The notes under the pieces are model-generated. The model saw only the letters and a list, made by a program, of their open reading frames with translations, did not search any database and was not told where the DNA came from. Made by a program: the position numbers and the translations under genes. Positions 1 through 8,900 of a stretch of DNA of 15,012 nucleotides are shown piece after piece. The DNA comes from Larix sibirica (taxonomy: Eukaryota > Streptophyta > Pinopsida > Pinales > Pinaceae), in contig NWUY0300031161.1 of assembly GCA_004151065.3 (NCBI GenBank), forward strand, positions 29,945-44,956. Reading direction: 5' to 3'. The first letter of the stretch is position 1. Each line of letters opens with the position of its first letter.

Positions 1-99
1 TTTAAGATGGATCTATGCTAGTTTATTTAAAATATAATTCAAAACACATTGTTTCCTTATTTTTGTCATTCGTGTATACTAGAAGAGATATGGAGAAGT

Positions 100-260
100 C
101 TAAACTCAATGTTCATCATCCGACATAACATAATTTTGGGATTTTATCCTTTTTAATGAGATGTTGTATTATGGATAACTTAGGTAACAATATCAATGTT
201 TTTAATGTGATATAACATAATTTTGGGATTTTATCAATTTTAATGATGATGTTGTAGCAT
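100..260 (+). repeat. Imperfect 87-bp tandem duplication
   Basis: ATAACATAATTTTGGGATTTTATC occurs as near-identical blocks at 125-148 and 212-235, with further similarity on both sides (TCAATGTT before, TTTTAATGA and GATGTTGTA after). Spacing is 87 bp. The surrounding 1-600 is AT-rich with no gene I can support. Confidence 0.7.
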
Positions 261-611
261 GGACTTCTCTAGAGTTGTGAATGATAGAATTTGATTTACA
301 AATAAATTTAAATTGGTTAATAGGTTGTGAAAGAATTTTGTTGCTCTTTTATTTGTTTAGTAAAAGTTTATTTATTTATTTATTAGTATATTTGTTTTTT
401 AATATAAAATATTGTAGAAATTTATTTATGTTATTTATTTTATAGTATTTATGTTGGTATTTTGGTCACATGTTTTTAAGGTGGAATAATTGGTATTTTT
501 CTTTATAAAAGGTTTAATTTATTTATTTGTGTATGTTTATATTTTATTTTAAAGATTTGTTTGGGTGTGTTGGATCTCATATGGTAATATATATGTATAT
601 GATAGATTTGT

Positions 612-775
612 GCATCTTAAGGTACTTGAGGATGTGCCATTGGATGATACATTGGTCAGTGTACCCTCAAGTGGGTGTGCCATTGGATGAGACATCCAAC
701 GATGCACTTTTATGCACCTCAAGATGCTTAAGAGTGCTTTATTGGATGAGACATCCAACAATGCATCCTTAAGCA
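612..775 (+). repeat. Cluster of short repeats containing TTGGATG-AGA-CATCCAA hairpins
   Basis: Three related units centre on TTGGATG (640, 683, 742). In the second and third units the motif is a perfect inverted repeat with 7-bp arms and a 3-nt loop (683-699 and 742-758, 59 bp apart); the first is a degenerate version. CTTAAG and CTCAAG motifs recur between them. The short frames across this region are by-products of the repeats. Confidence 0.7.
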
Positions 776-990
776 GAGAAATTTGTCGAGCTCTTAAGGT
801 TTAGTGATCTCATACACTTTTAAAGTCCAAGACATGTATATCCTTTAATGTTGATATTTTTTTCTTATTAATATAAATTGCCCCATATTTAGTAAAAAAA
901 AATTCCTACCAATTAAATATTCATTTAATGCTATGCTAAAGCCCAATCAACAAATCTATCATATCTATTTCTTAAGAGGAACAAACAACT

Positions 991-1103
991 CTAGTGTTCT
1001 TTACTTGTGGATATGGATGTCGAGGTGTTATGCAAGTACCACACAATGTTGGAATTTTCCTTGCCTTCTTGCCAAACTATTTTTTTAATAGTTTGTCACA
1101 TAG
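991..1103 (+). repeat. Direct repeat copy 1 (matches 2388-2505)
   Basis: Shares ATGTCGAGGTGTTATG, AGTACCACACAATG and an AAACTATT-T-rich-AATAGTTT hairpin with copy 2. Possibly the U5 end of the 3' LTR of the gypsy-like remnant. Confidence 0.85.
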
Positions 1104-2387
1104 CTTGATTTAGCGCCCCAAGTCACCTCTAAGTGGCAAAGTTTTTATTATTAGAATTACACATCCGTGTTCAGATGCACACCAACATTTTAACTAGAAT
1201 TTAGATAAAAACACAATTAATTTAACATAAACTATGCAAATAAAAGCAAATAACCAACACAATAAGTAGGAAGAAGTACCTGTGACCAATAAGTTTTTGA
1301 CTTACACTTGTACTGTAGAAGCAAGCAGGAATCGTATCGTAGAAGCAAGAAGGTTGTTCGACATCAACAACTACGTAGAAAACCACATGTGTTGGACCAC
1401 TCTTCTCTCAACCAACCCCTCAGTCATAGATTGAGAGCCCCCGAACCCTCACTCAACAATACCAAGCCAACCCAACCATCAACATTGAAATCCTACCATC
1501 AACCTCCAAACCTCCATATCTCCCAGGCTACTATAATTCTTCCAAAAGGGGAAGAAAAAAAGGAAGAAGAACCCTCCTTCCACTTCTCTTTTCCCCCTTT
1601 TTAAGCTTTCCAAGTTCCCCTCATTTGGACACATGTCCACATGCAAAAATCCCTAAGCAAAAATTCCACTAATTAGATAAATAACTCATAATTTACTTAT
1701 TTATTTATTTTTCTTTAATAACCCCCTCTTTCATAGAATTATTGATTAAATTGTTTTAATGTGTGACAATATAAACTTATGTTCTTATGAATTCCCAGGT
1801 ATTTATTATAATATCTTTAATATAGGCATAACAACCTACATATTCTAATATTATTGTTTAGGGTCAGGACCCAGGGATAGAACCCACTTGAACTCACTTG
1901 TGTCCCACACCTACACTATAACTCAGGTATATCCCCTAGCACTAATGCAATATGTTACATAGGGGTGTTACATACTTTCCTCCTTTAAGGAACTTTGTCC
2001 CGAAGTTATTGTTAAAGCTTCATAACCATAGCACTTCTTCTTCCTCCCTTATACACCCTCACCCTGAGAATCATACCATTCGAACAACCTTTATAAGTTT
2101 CCATGCCAATACTCCGGATGGTCCTGCTTGCCATGGCATGAGCCCTCTACTATAACTTGTCTACAGATCGTACAATAGGCATCAAAAGTCTTCACAAATA
2201 GACTCTGTACTAAATACGCTAAGCCACTCTCCGACTTCCGAGAACAAACAACTCGCCCGAGTAGATGCATATAAGATCAAGGATATCATATTGGATCTAG
2301 GATATGATACTCCCCTATTTAGTTGTGGATGGTCACCGAGTATTGTATTTTTCCTATTACTTGATTAGAAAATGTAAAGGTATAACT

Positions 2388-2505
2388 TAGTGGTGTTTGT
2401 TACTCATGGATATGAATGTCGAGGTGTTATGAAGTACCACACAATGCTGGAATTTCCCTTGCCTTGTTGTCATTGTCAAACTATTTTTTAACAGTTTGTC
2501 ACATA
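2388..2505 (+). repeat. Direct repeat copy 2 (matches 991-1103)
   Basis: Same blocks as copy 1, with a few extra bases (TTGTCA) before the AAACTATT hairpin. Similarity stops abruptly after GTTTGTCACATA, at the same point as in copy 1. Confidence 0.85.
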
Positions 2506-2576
2506 ACCATCAGCACTTGAATGCTAACCAATTCCAATGTAGCAGCGCTCTCTAGGAGAATCAAATTGGAGAATGA

Positions 2577-2745
2577 GATCACTGAACTCAATGTTTGATT
2601 TCAAATATCGAAACATATTGATTACATTGCTTAGGAACTTAGTCATGAGTGGAATGTGGCATATTGATTACATAGATCACTGAACTTTAATATCTTAGGA
2701 ACTTAGTCATGAGTGGATTGTGGCATATTCATTACATAGATTGAA
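2577..2745 (+). repeat. 64-bp tandem duplication upstream of the promoter
   Basis: TTAGGAACTTAGTCATGAGTGGA starts at 2631 and again at 2695, each followed by a TGTGGCATATT-ATTACATAGAT block. GATCACTGAACT also recurs at about 2578 and 2675, so a partial third unit lies upstream. Confidence 0.85.
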
Positions 2746-2789
2746 TTTTTGGTCCAAATAGTTGCTACCCTGTTATCCCACTGGTAACC

Positions 2790-3165
2790 CAGAGAACAGA
2801 GCGGACAAACCCTGCGACCGTCTCAGGCTTTGGCAATAAGCTCCCAGTGACTCTAGAGCGACCAGTGCCGTCGGCCCCGGACAGTAACGCCGTCGACCAT
2901 CTTGCACGAAACGAATTAAATTCAATCGACGGGGAAAAGCGCGGCAGTTGACGTGATGGAGACGCCAAAGGTGGAGAAAAGCATTGCCGTGACATACCGC
3001 GCACACTGCCACATGCCATCGGAATCGATCACGAGATCTCTCAATACAAGCTGTAACTTAAATTTCATCGTCGGGACAGCCCAATCACGAGATCCCTGAA
3101 TACGATCTGTATCCTAAATTTCATCGTCGGAAGAGCGTATTTTCGACACAATTGGGTAGCGCAGG
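2790..3165 (+). promoter_or_regulatory. CpG-rich promoter / 5'UTR of the beta-amylase gene
   Basis: This 376-bp stretch directly before the start codon is GC- and CpG-rich (about 33 CpG by hand count), in sharp contrast to the AT-rich DNA on both sides. That pattern fits an unmethylated promoter and 5' leader. No convincing TATA box was found, so the transcription start is not placed. It contains a 56-bp tandem duplication (3028-3139). A decayed copy of the same sequence lies in intron 1 at about 4992-5320. Confidence 0.6.
3028..3139 (+). repeat. 56-bp tandem duplication in the 5' leader
   Basis: Two units, 3028-3083 and 3084-3139, both starting ATCACGAGATC and containing TAAATTTCATCGTCGG. 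The intron copy of this region (about 5231-5290) has only one unit, so the doubling either followed the promoter duplication or was lost from the intron copy. Confidence 0.85.
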
Positions 3166-3429
3166 ATGGCAGCTTCTTGCTCTGTTTATCCTGTTGGGTG
3201 TCCAGGTTACAGTGCTTTAGCTACGACTAAGGCCTGTCAACGGGCATGCGTCTCGGTTAGGACTTCAGTTGGTCTCAAGTTCAAGTCCCACAACTTGAAA
3301 TCCAGTTCGTGTGGGGTGAAGAAGCCGGGTTGTAGATGCCAACCAATAGCTTCTTTGGCTCCGCTGGGAGGGAACGATGAAAGCAAGGACGCCGCAGGGA
3401 TTCATGGGAGCTCGGTGGAGAATGAGAAG
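3166..3429 (+). CDS. BAM: Beta-amylase exon 1: plastid transit peptide region
   Basis: 88 codons from ATG at 3166. The start has a strong context (A at -3, G at +4) and an in-frame TAG at 3157-3159 just upstream, so no earlier start is possible in this exon. The first 70 residues contain no Asp or Glu and are rich in Ser, Ala, Lys, Arg and Val, as expected for a chloroplast transit peptide; seven Cys (residues 5, 12, 24, 28, 49, 56, 58) are unusual. Acidic residues begin at Asp71, suggesting a cleavage site in the 55-70 region (inference). The exon ends in AAG followed by GTATGG at 3430, a usable donor in phase 0. The distance from Met1 to the ERDFAGT block is about 98 residues after splicing to exon 2, close to Arabidopsis BAM2, so no missing exon is needed. 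The stretch itself shows no sequence match I can name, as is normal for transit peptides. Confidence 0.8.
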
Positions 3430-3642
3430 GTATGGCTTCTTCATTATTAAGACTCATTGCATTCGTTTATTGGGCTCAATTTTCATCAAGTTTTATTAGT
3501 CCCATGTGATCAGTGTAGAAATTTCAGTTTAACGGATAATACTGCATGTTGCATAGACATTTGAAATGATTTGTGGATTTTCTAAAGGAAGTCATTGGTC
3601 TTAGAATGGTACCACCGTACCGTCAATTTTAATTTTTTTTTG

Positions 3643-3913
3643 AGCTGGTGAAGAAAATGAGCTGCTGATGGGGCTTTGGTTCACTAACAATGTCATAGAG
3701 TGCTAATCCGTACACCAAGTTCTATTATCACTATGGTCCGCCTGACCTGATTGGCACACGGTTATACTATGTGCTGAGACCAGGCGCCCAAGTCATGGAG
3801 AAATTTGGCAGAATAGATAGTCCTCAGTACTTAGCGTCTAAACAGAAGTTCAAATTATGTGGGGCAGCCTGTCGAGGCGTATTTATAGGAATCACTTAAA
3901 AAAAGCTGGTGAA
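3643..3913 (+). mobile_element. SINE-like insertion with 10-bp target duplication
   Basis: AGCTGGTGAA occurs at 3643-3652 and 3904-3913. The 251 bp between them end in an A-run (CACTTAAAAAAA) immediately before the second copy, the usual picture of a retroposed element with a poly-A tail. A weak B-box-like GGTTCACTAAC lies near its 5' end, but no good A box, so a tRNA origin is not shown. It is moderately GC-richer than its surroundings. Confidence 0.4.
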
Positions 3914-4284
3914 TCTCAGGGATCATAACTCTATGCATATTAGTTCTTTAGAACTTATTGTGAGCATTTGCTTTGCTAAATTTGCGTAATGTGTCTTTAT
4001 ACCTAACGTTCTGGGTGAACAATTCACCAATCATCGGGCGAGGATAGCTAAGAATAATTGAGAAAAGTGTTGCATACGAAGGAGAAGTATGGCATTCAAG
4101 AAATCATCATGCTGTAAAACTTGTCGTAGGACGTCATCGTCACATGAAGCCTTTGTAACGGTGGGAGTTGTCTTGTACAAGATTGGTTCTGTTAACTAGC
4201 TTCAGCAAGATAACTGAAGCACATAGAAGAAAGTACAAACTGAGGGCCTTACTTTGCAAAGCATGAAAGGATAAATATCATGAG

Positions 4285-4470
4285 GGTGAGGGTGCTAGTT
4301 CTATTCAGAAACTGCAATTGAACTGCCATTTGGTGTGGGTTCTAGTTAGATGTCGATCATGAAATCTCCAATTCGTGCGGGTGAAGGTGCTAGTTCTATT
4401 CGGAAACTGCAATTGAACTGCCGTCTGGTGTAGGATCTAGTTAGTGGTGGATCATGAAATCTCTCTATCC
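4285..4470 (+). repeat. 95-bp tandem duplication in intron 1
   Basis: GGTGCTAGTTCTATTC starts at 4291 and 4386, each followed by GGAAACTGCAATTGAACTGCC (first unit with one change), a TCTAGTTAG block and GATCATGAAATCTC. Two units only. Confidence 0.9.
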
Positions 4471-4991
4471 ATCATCTTCCCTTAGTATTGAAGAACAATT
4501 TCGTCTACATCTGTAATATCTGGAAAACACACAATTGGAGAAAGAGACGATAATGTGACATTTGCTTTTTACTATGCACAACACTCTTTAAAAAAAAAGA
4601 AAAGAAATAACAAAGCGCTTTAGTGCTATGCATTTGAATGTCCTAATAATTCAAACTTCTGGCTTAAAGTTTAAGGTGATTACCTTTCTTGTAGAATTGA
4701 TAATCTATTTCCAAAGGGATTTTGCCTCTGGACACTACCAACAGGTATGTAATTTTTTTTTTGCTCTCCCCTTGCGTTTTTGTCCAAATTTGAGTTGACC
4801 TAAATCCTTGAAAATTTGATTAGGGTTCTGGACTGGTAGGAACTCTTAACTTTATGTGTTGTTGTATTCCAACAACTGGAGGAAGTTTGCCACACAATTA
4901 GATGGCTCCAAGTTAAATTGCCTGCCCTAAAAGTATTGGTGATCCATACCATCAAATTTGTACTAAATCTTGTATGCCCTTATCATTTTAA

Positions 4992-5320
4992 ACTGAAGAA
5001 CACAGGTGGAAACCGAGTGATCCTCTCAGGTGGTGGTAATAAGTTCCCAAATAATATTGAGTGACTGATGCCGTTGGTGTAGGGAAATAATGCCTTTGAC
5101 TATCTTGTCTGTAATGAATTAAATTCACTAGACGAGGGAAAGCATGACAGTTGATGTGATGACGATGCCAAAAGTGGGGAAAAGTATTGCTGTGAAATGT
5201 TGTGCAAACTACCACATGTCATGGGAATCAATCACGAGGGCTATGAATATAATTTGTAACATAAATTTCATCATTGGGGAGAGTCCAATTGTGTATTCTT
5301 GCACAATTGGGTAGCATAGG
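4992..5320 (+). repeat. Degenerate, CpG-depleted copy of the beta-amylase promoter/5'UTR inside intron 1
   Basis: This segment aligns in the same orientation with 2788-3165. Shared blocks include TCTCAGG then AATAAG-TTCCCA, GAATTAAATTCA, a CAGTTGA-GTGATG core, CCACATG-CAT-GGAATC-ATCACGAG, TAAATTTCATC and ACAATTGGGTAGC. Most differences are CG in the promoter copy against TG or CA here; a hand count gives 5 CpG against about 33. The offset is about 2.2 kb, reduced by the single-unit form of the 56-bp repeat. The position matching the start codon reads ACC, so this copy does not offer the same initiation codon. Homology cannot be followed clearly beyond this point. It may be a silent methylated duplicate; an alternative promoter is possible but unsupported. 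Confidence 0.85.
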
Positions 5321-7480
5321 ACCTAGAGACTCTTTCTCCATATTTTCCTCCATTAGTTCACTACAATGAATCTCCTAGAAGCCTCCTATGGTGGAGCATT
5401 CTCTAGATTAGGTATAGATGCCTCGTTTAAAGTGCAAAAAGGTAACTTTGGCACTATACTCAACTTCTTTAAGTAAGGCGTTCCTTAAATTTGCTATGAA
5501 CCTTGTTTATTGTACATAGGGATGCCTTTGACCATGTCTTTACATGAAATATGCCATAAACTGCTTCCAAAGTGGAGCACTCCTAGAAACATGTGTAGTC
5601 TTTACCTTCTTTCATGCAAATGTGTGACTTAGGTTCATAAAACACCTCCCCAAAAAAGGCATTCTTCTAGAATAAGTTTTTTGACCTTGTAAAAGATGCT
5701 CTGATGCCACATGTCATCACGTTAAGCAAGGCTCTCCTCTTCTTATCTCGTTAAGTATGCAAAGCAGTAATGAGGATCCACACACCCCTTCTCCTAGGTG
5801 AGCGCTCCCTACAAGAGTGCCTCCATGGCCATACACAACTACAAAACTCCTCAAATGGTAGAGTGCTCCTCCAAATATGTAGCCAATGCCTCATGTAATG
5901 GGTGATCTACCCCACAATTGTCTTCTAAAGCCAACCGTTCCTCAAAAAGGGCAAGACATGTCTCCAAATGTATGAAAAGAGGTCTTGATTTTATATGTGC
6001 AATGGACTAAGGGATCATTTGAACATTCACTGAACATTCACTAAACTAAGCCATCCAAAATGCATGTTGTCCAATATCAAAATAACCTCCATGCCTTTTC
6101 AAGCGCTAACATATGCAATTGTTAGATAAAGGATATTTGCTGCTTAGAGATATTAAGGAACTAGATGTTCCTACCTATTATGCTTTTATTATTTCATTAG
6201 TACTGTTCACTGTTGAAGAAGAGGATATGAATCACATCCATGACACCTCAGTTTTGGCTTGGATCACTATGGAGCACCACCCCCTTGGTTAGATTGAGCA
6301 ACCAAACTTCCATTAGGAGATTCTTCCCCTCTGCTTTAGATGTTAGGAGAGGTAAGGTGTTTCATTCTATAGCTCCTCCCAGGTTCAGGCAACTAGGCCC
6401 CCCCAACCCTAGTTACTTTGTAGAGGACATCATTAAGATTACATTGACTCCTTCACAATGATAGATGCATCTCTTCTCCCTTTTCCATCTCTACTTTTTC
6501 TAATTCAGATGTTGAGTTAGGGGTTCACACCTAGCATTTTTCACTTTGTTTTGCTTAGCTCATGCTATTCTCTTTCTGTTATTGTCTTTTGTATCTCTTT
6601 TATTATGTGAAAATTTTAGCATTTAGGAGTGTTCTAGACATTCCCATAGTCCATTGGTGGTTGATTGTACTCTCTAGTCCTATTTGTTAAAAAAATAGAT
6701 CACAAGAATGTGATAAGGAAAGTAGAGTCTCCATACAATATCACAAGAACATGAACATAGAGATTATAGTGTAGGAAACCCTTATAGGAAAAAGTTGACT
6801 CTCATAACTATTGCTTTGTTCATATTGTTGCCCCATATCATGTAGGGGTGACTGGATGATTATTGCACTTGTGATTTTCATCACATACAACAGGTCCACA
6901 TAGGAGATTGATGGATGTTTACATCAGAGGTGCTTTTAGTATGTTCAGATGGCAGCTCAGAGTGATTTATAGTGATGGAGTTTGTATTAGATATACTCTA
7001 GTGTTTTGGCATGTACCCTTCTCATACGCATGGTGATGCTTCTCTAGCATGGATCATGACTTGTTGTGATCTATGGTGTACTTTATAGTAGCTCATAACA
7101 CTCTAAATTGTTGTCTCTTACCAGGTTGATTACATAGTGTGTTCATAATTAATCTCTAGATAAGTGTGTCACCTTGTCAGTTGAGGTGTGTCACTAGTGA
7201 CCTAGGTGGGTGTTGTACATATATCATGTCATTATCATTTATTCCCCTAGTAATTTTTCATGCCTTATCATTTCATCACATGTTCACTCATTTTCATCAT
7301 TTCCCCTTTTATGCCTAGCTTCTCATTTGTCATTTTGCAAGGTGTAATAATTCCCATGTATGAAATGCCAAAGTCAAAGAAAAAGAAGAAGAAATAATTA
7401 CTCTTGGTAGAAGCACCTTACATCATATTATTAGACAACTAAGTTGTGCCACCTTAATAAAAAGCCTTATTACCTAAGTC
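5321..7480. other. Intron 1 stretch with no recognisable gene
   Basis: About 2.2 kb of AT-rich sequence. Short open frames, such as one at 6240-6461, show no domain I recognise and no supporting splice signals. It is probably old transposon debris, but I cannot assign a family. Confidence 0.5.
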
Positions 7481-7489
7481 CCATGGTCA

Positions 7490-7557
7490 AATAAAAAAAA
7501 GGAAAGAAGGGACTAAACAAAAAAAAATAAAAAAAATAAAAAAAATAAAAAAAAGGA
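7490..7557 (+). repeat. A-rich low-complexity tract with AAAAAAAT repeats
   Basis: Runs of A interrupted by single T, with an (A7-8)T pattern repeated four times near 7521-7554 and G-containing ends. It could be a decayed poly-A tail or a simple microsatellite. Confidence 0.8.
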
Positions 7558-8013
7558 ATACAAAAAGAGGCCCAAGGAATGATAACTCACGCTAAGTGCT
7601 CCCTCCAAGGCACACATGTGGAAAGTGGAAACAAATATGTTCCCCCTAGCTCATGAAAGCTATGGGATGAACCTCTTACTCACTTATGCTATATGACTAT
7701 GAAGGCTAACTCATGAAAGCACCGTTTTCACTAATACCACATTCATCTCATCATATACACCTAACTTAAGTCCTAGGAAATGCATCCCACCTTGGAGTCT
7801 CACATGCAATTTTGGTTAATGATGTCCACGCCATGGTCAAACTAAGTAAAGGGATAAAAATTAAAGGAGTGATTGAGCTATTAGAAAGGTAACACATGAT
7901 TCCTAACATGATCTCACACATGGGAGGTCCTATCTCTAATGCCCACATGTGTAAGAGGATGAGAAGGCATCAATTCACTTGATAGGAGGTTCCTAGCGCA
8001 GGGGGGATTCGAC

Positions 8014-8340
8014 TTGTTATGCCCCACACGTATGGATGATGAGCGTTTGTTTGAATGTTTTATTCATCATGGAGTTGGATTCTTTTACTTTTCCACATGT
8101 GTGTGTCCACTTGGCACATTTTGCACACATATTCATGTTCTGGCTGGCCGTTGGAGTTTGACTGATTTTGGTGGAGAGCCTTGCTTGCTTGAGCCACATG
8201 TGCCACCTACAAATGTCTTGAGGAGGATCGATTTGATGGAGGACAACTTTGCCCCATGTGTAGGGTATTTGAGGAGCATCTCATCCACACGATTTGATTT
8301 GGAGATGATCTTGTTGGAGATTAATTACTTTGTGGACTAG
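8014..8340 (+). other. Unassigned 108-codon open frame in intron 1
   Basis: The longest frame in the intron apart from LINE pieces, from ATG 8014 to TAG 8338-8340. It is rich in Cys and His in its first half, has no domain I recognise and no flanking gene context. It lies next to LTR-like sequence, so if it is anything it is probably part of an old element. I do not claim it is expressed. Confidence 0.2.
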
Positions 8341-8361
8341 ATCCACATTGGTTTATGTATT

Positions 8362-8900
8362 GTTGACCCTATCTTCTCAAGTTAGTTTAGGGATAGTGAT
8401 TGTTTATGCATTCCTAGTTTAGATCTAGGGTTTATGCTTGGATATTATTATTTTATTGGAGGAGGTTTTGAGCTTCTTCTTGATATAAGAGAAGCTCATC
8501 CTATTGTAAACTTTGCTAGAAGTTGCGGAGAGAATTCTTATGCTATTGTTTAGTACTCCAACTTGATGCTTAGGGATGGTTGATTGGAGTGCTCCATTGG
8601 ATGTCTTTGATGGTTGATGTTTGGTTAATGTATGTCATCTTTCATTGTCTATGGTCTTGATAATAATTGAGTAAGATCTTTCTCTATTATATTGGATGCT
8701 TGTCATTGGAAGAGTTAATAGTGTGCATGTTTCTCAAATTTGGTTGTGTTTCCCTTAACCCTTGCTTGAGCAATACCTCCTTAAGGCTATTGGAAATGTC
8801 TAACTTAGGATTTCCCTATTGAAGATTTCTAAAGTGGATCTAGCTATTAGGGAGTGGATTGGGTTTGAACCATTCAACCCTGTCTATTTTTTAATCACTA
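8362..8900 (+). mobile_element. Possible LTR-like fragment
   Basis: Begins TGTTGACCC and contains a TATA-like GATATAAGAGAAG followed by a pyrimidine-rich stretch, as in plant LTR promoters and R regions. No second LTR, primer-binding site or target duplication was found, so this is weakly supported. Confidence 0.25.

Larger units (their letters stand above)
991..2505 (-). mobile_element. Ty3/gypsy-like LTR retrotransposon remnant
   Basis: Read on the minus strand, a TTCGGGACAAAGTTCCTTAA block and a purine tract (AAAGGAGGAAAG) end next to TGTAACACCCC at 1972. This is the usual plant gypsy arrangement: the C-terminus of pol (frame reads TKFLKGGKYVTP), a polypurine tract and then the 3' LTR, which starts TGTAACA. 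The LTR would run from 1972 down to about 991-995. A 115-bp direct repeat at 991-1103 and 2388-2505 fits the matching ends of the 3' and 5' LTRs, with the 5' LTR truncated and the body reduced to about 0.4 kb. No intact polyprotein remains. The boundaries and the LTR reading of the direct repeat are inference. Confidence 0.5.

Noticed and set aside
1308-1604. 98-codon frame as a gene
   Set aside because: Low-complexity Pro/Ser/His composition and position inside the LTR remnant; the minus strand reads better as LTR sequence.
1952-2155. 67-codon frame on the + strand as a gene
   Set aside because: It is antisense to the end of a gypsy-like polyprotein and the polypurine tract.
2765-3019. Minus-strand open frames opposite the promoter, taken as a divergent gene
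   Set aside because: They lie in the CpG-rich leader, resemble no known protein, and their similarity to the intron copy is explained by DNA duplication plus CpG decay.
6240-6461. 73-codon frame as a gene
   Set aside because: No recognisable domain, no splice or start support, and inside an intron full of repeats.
7766-7948. 60-codon minus-strand frame as a small membrane protein
   Set aside because: The hydrophobic look comes from AT-rich codons; there is no other support.
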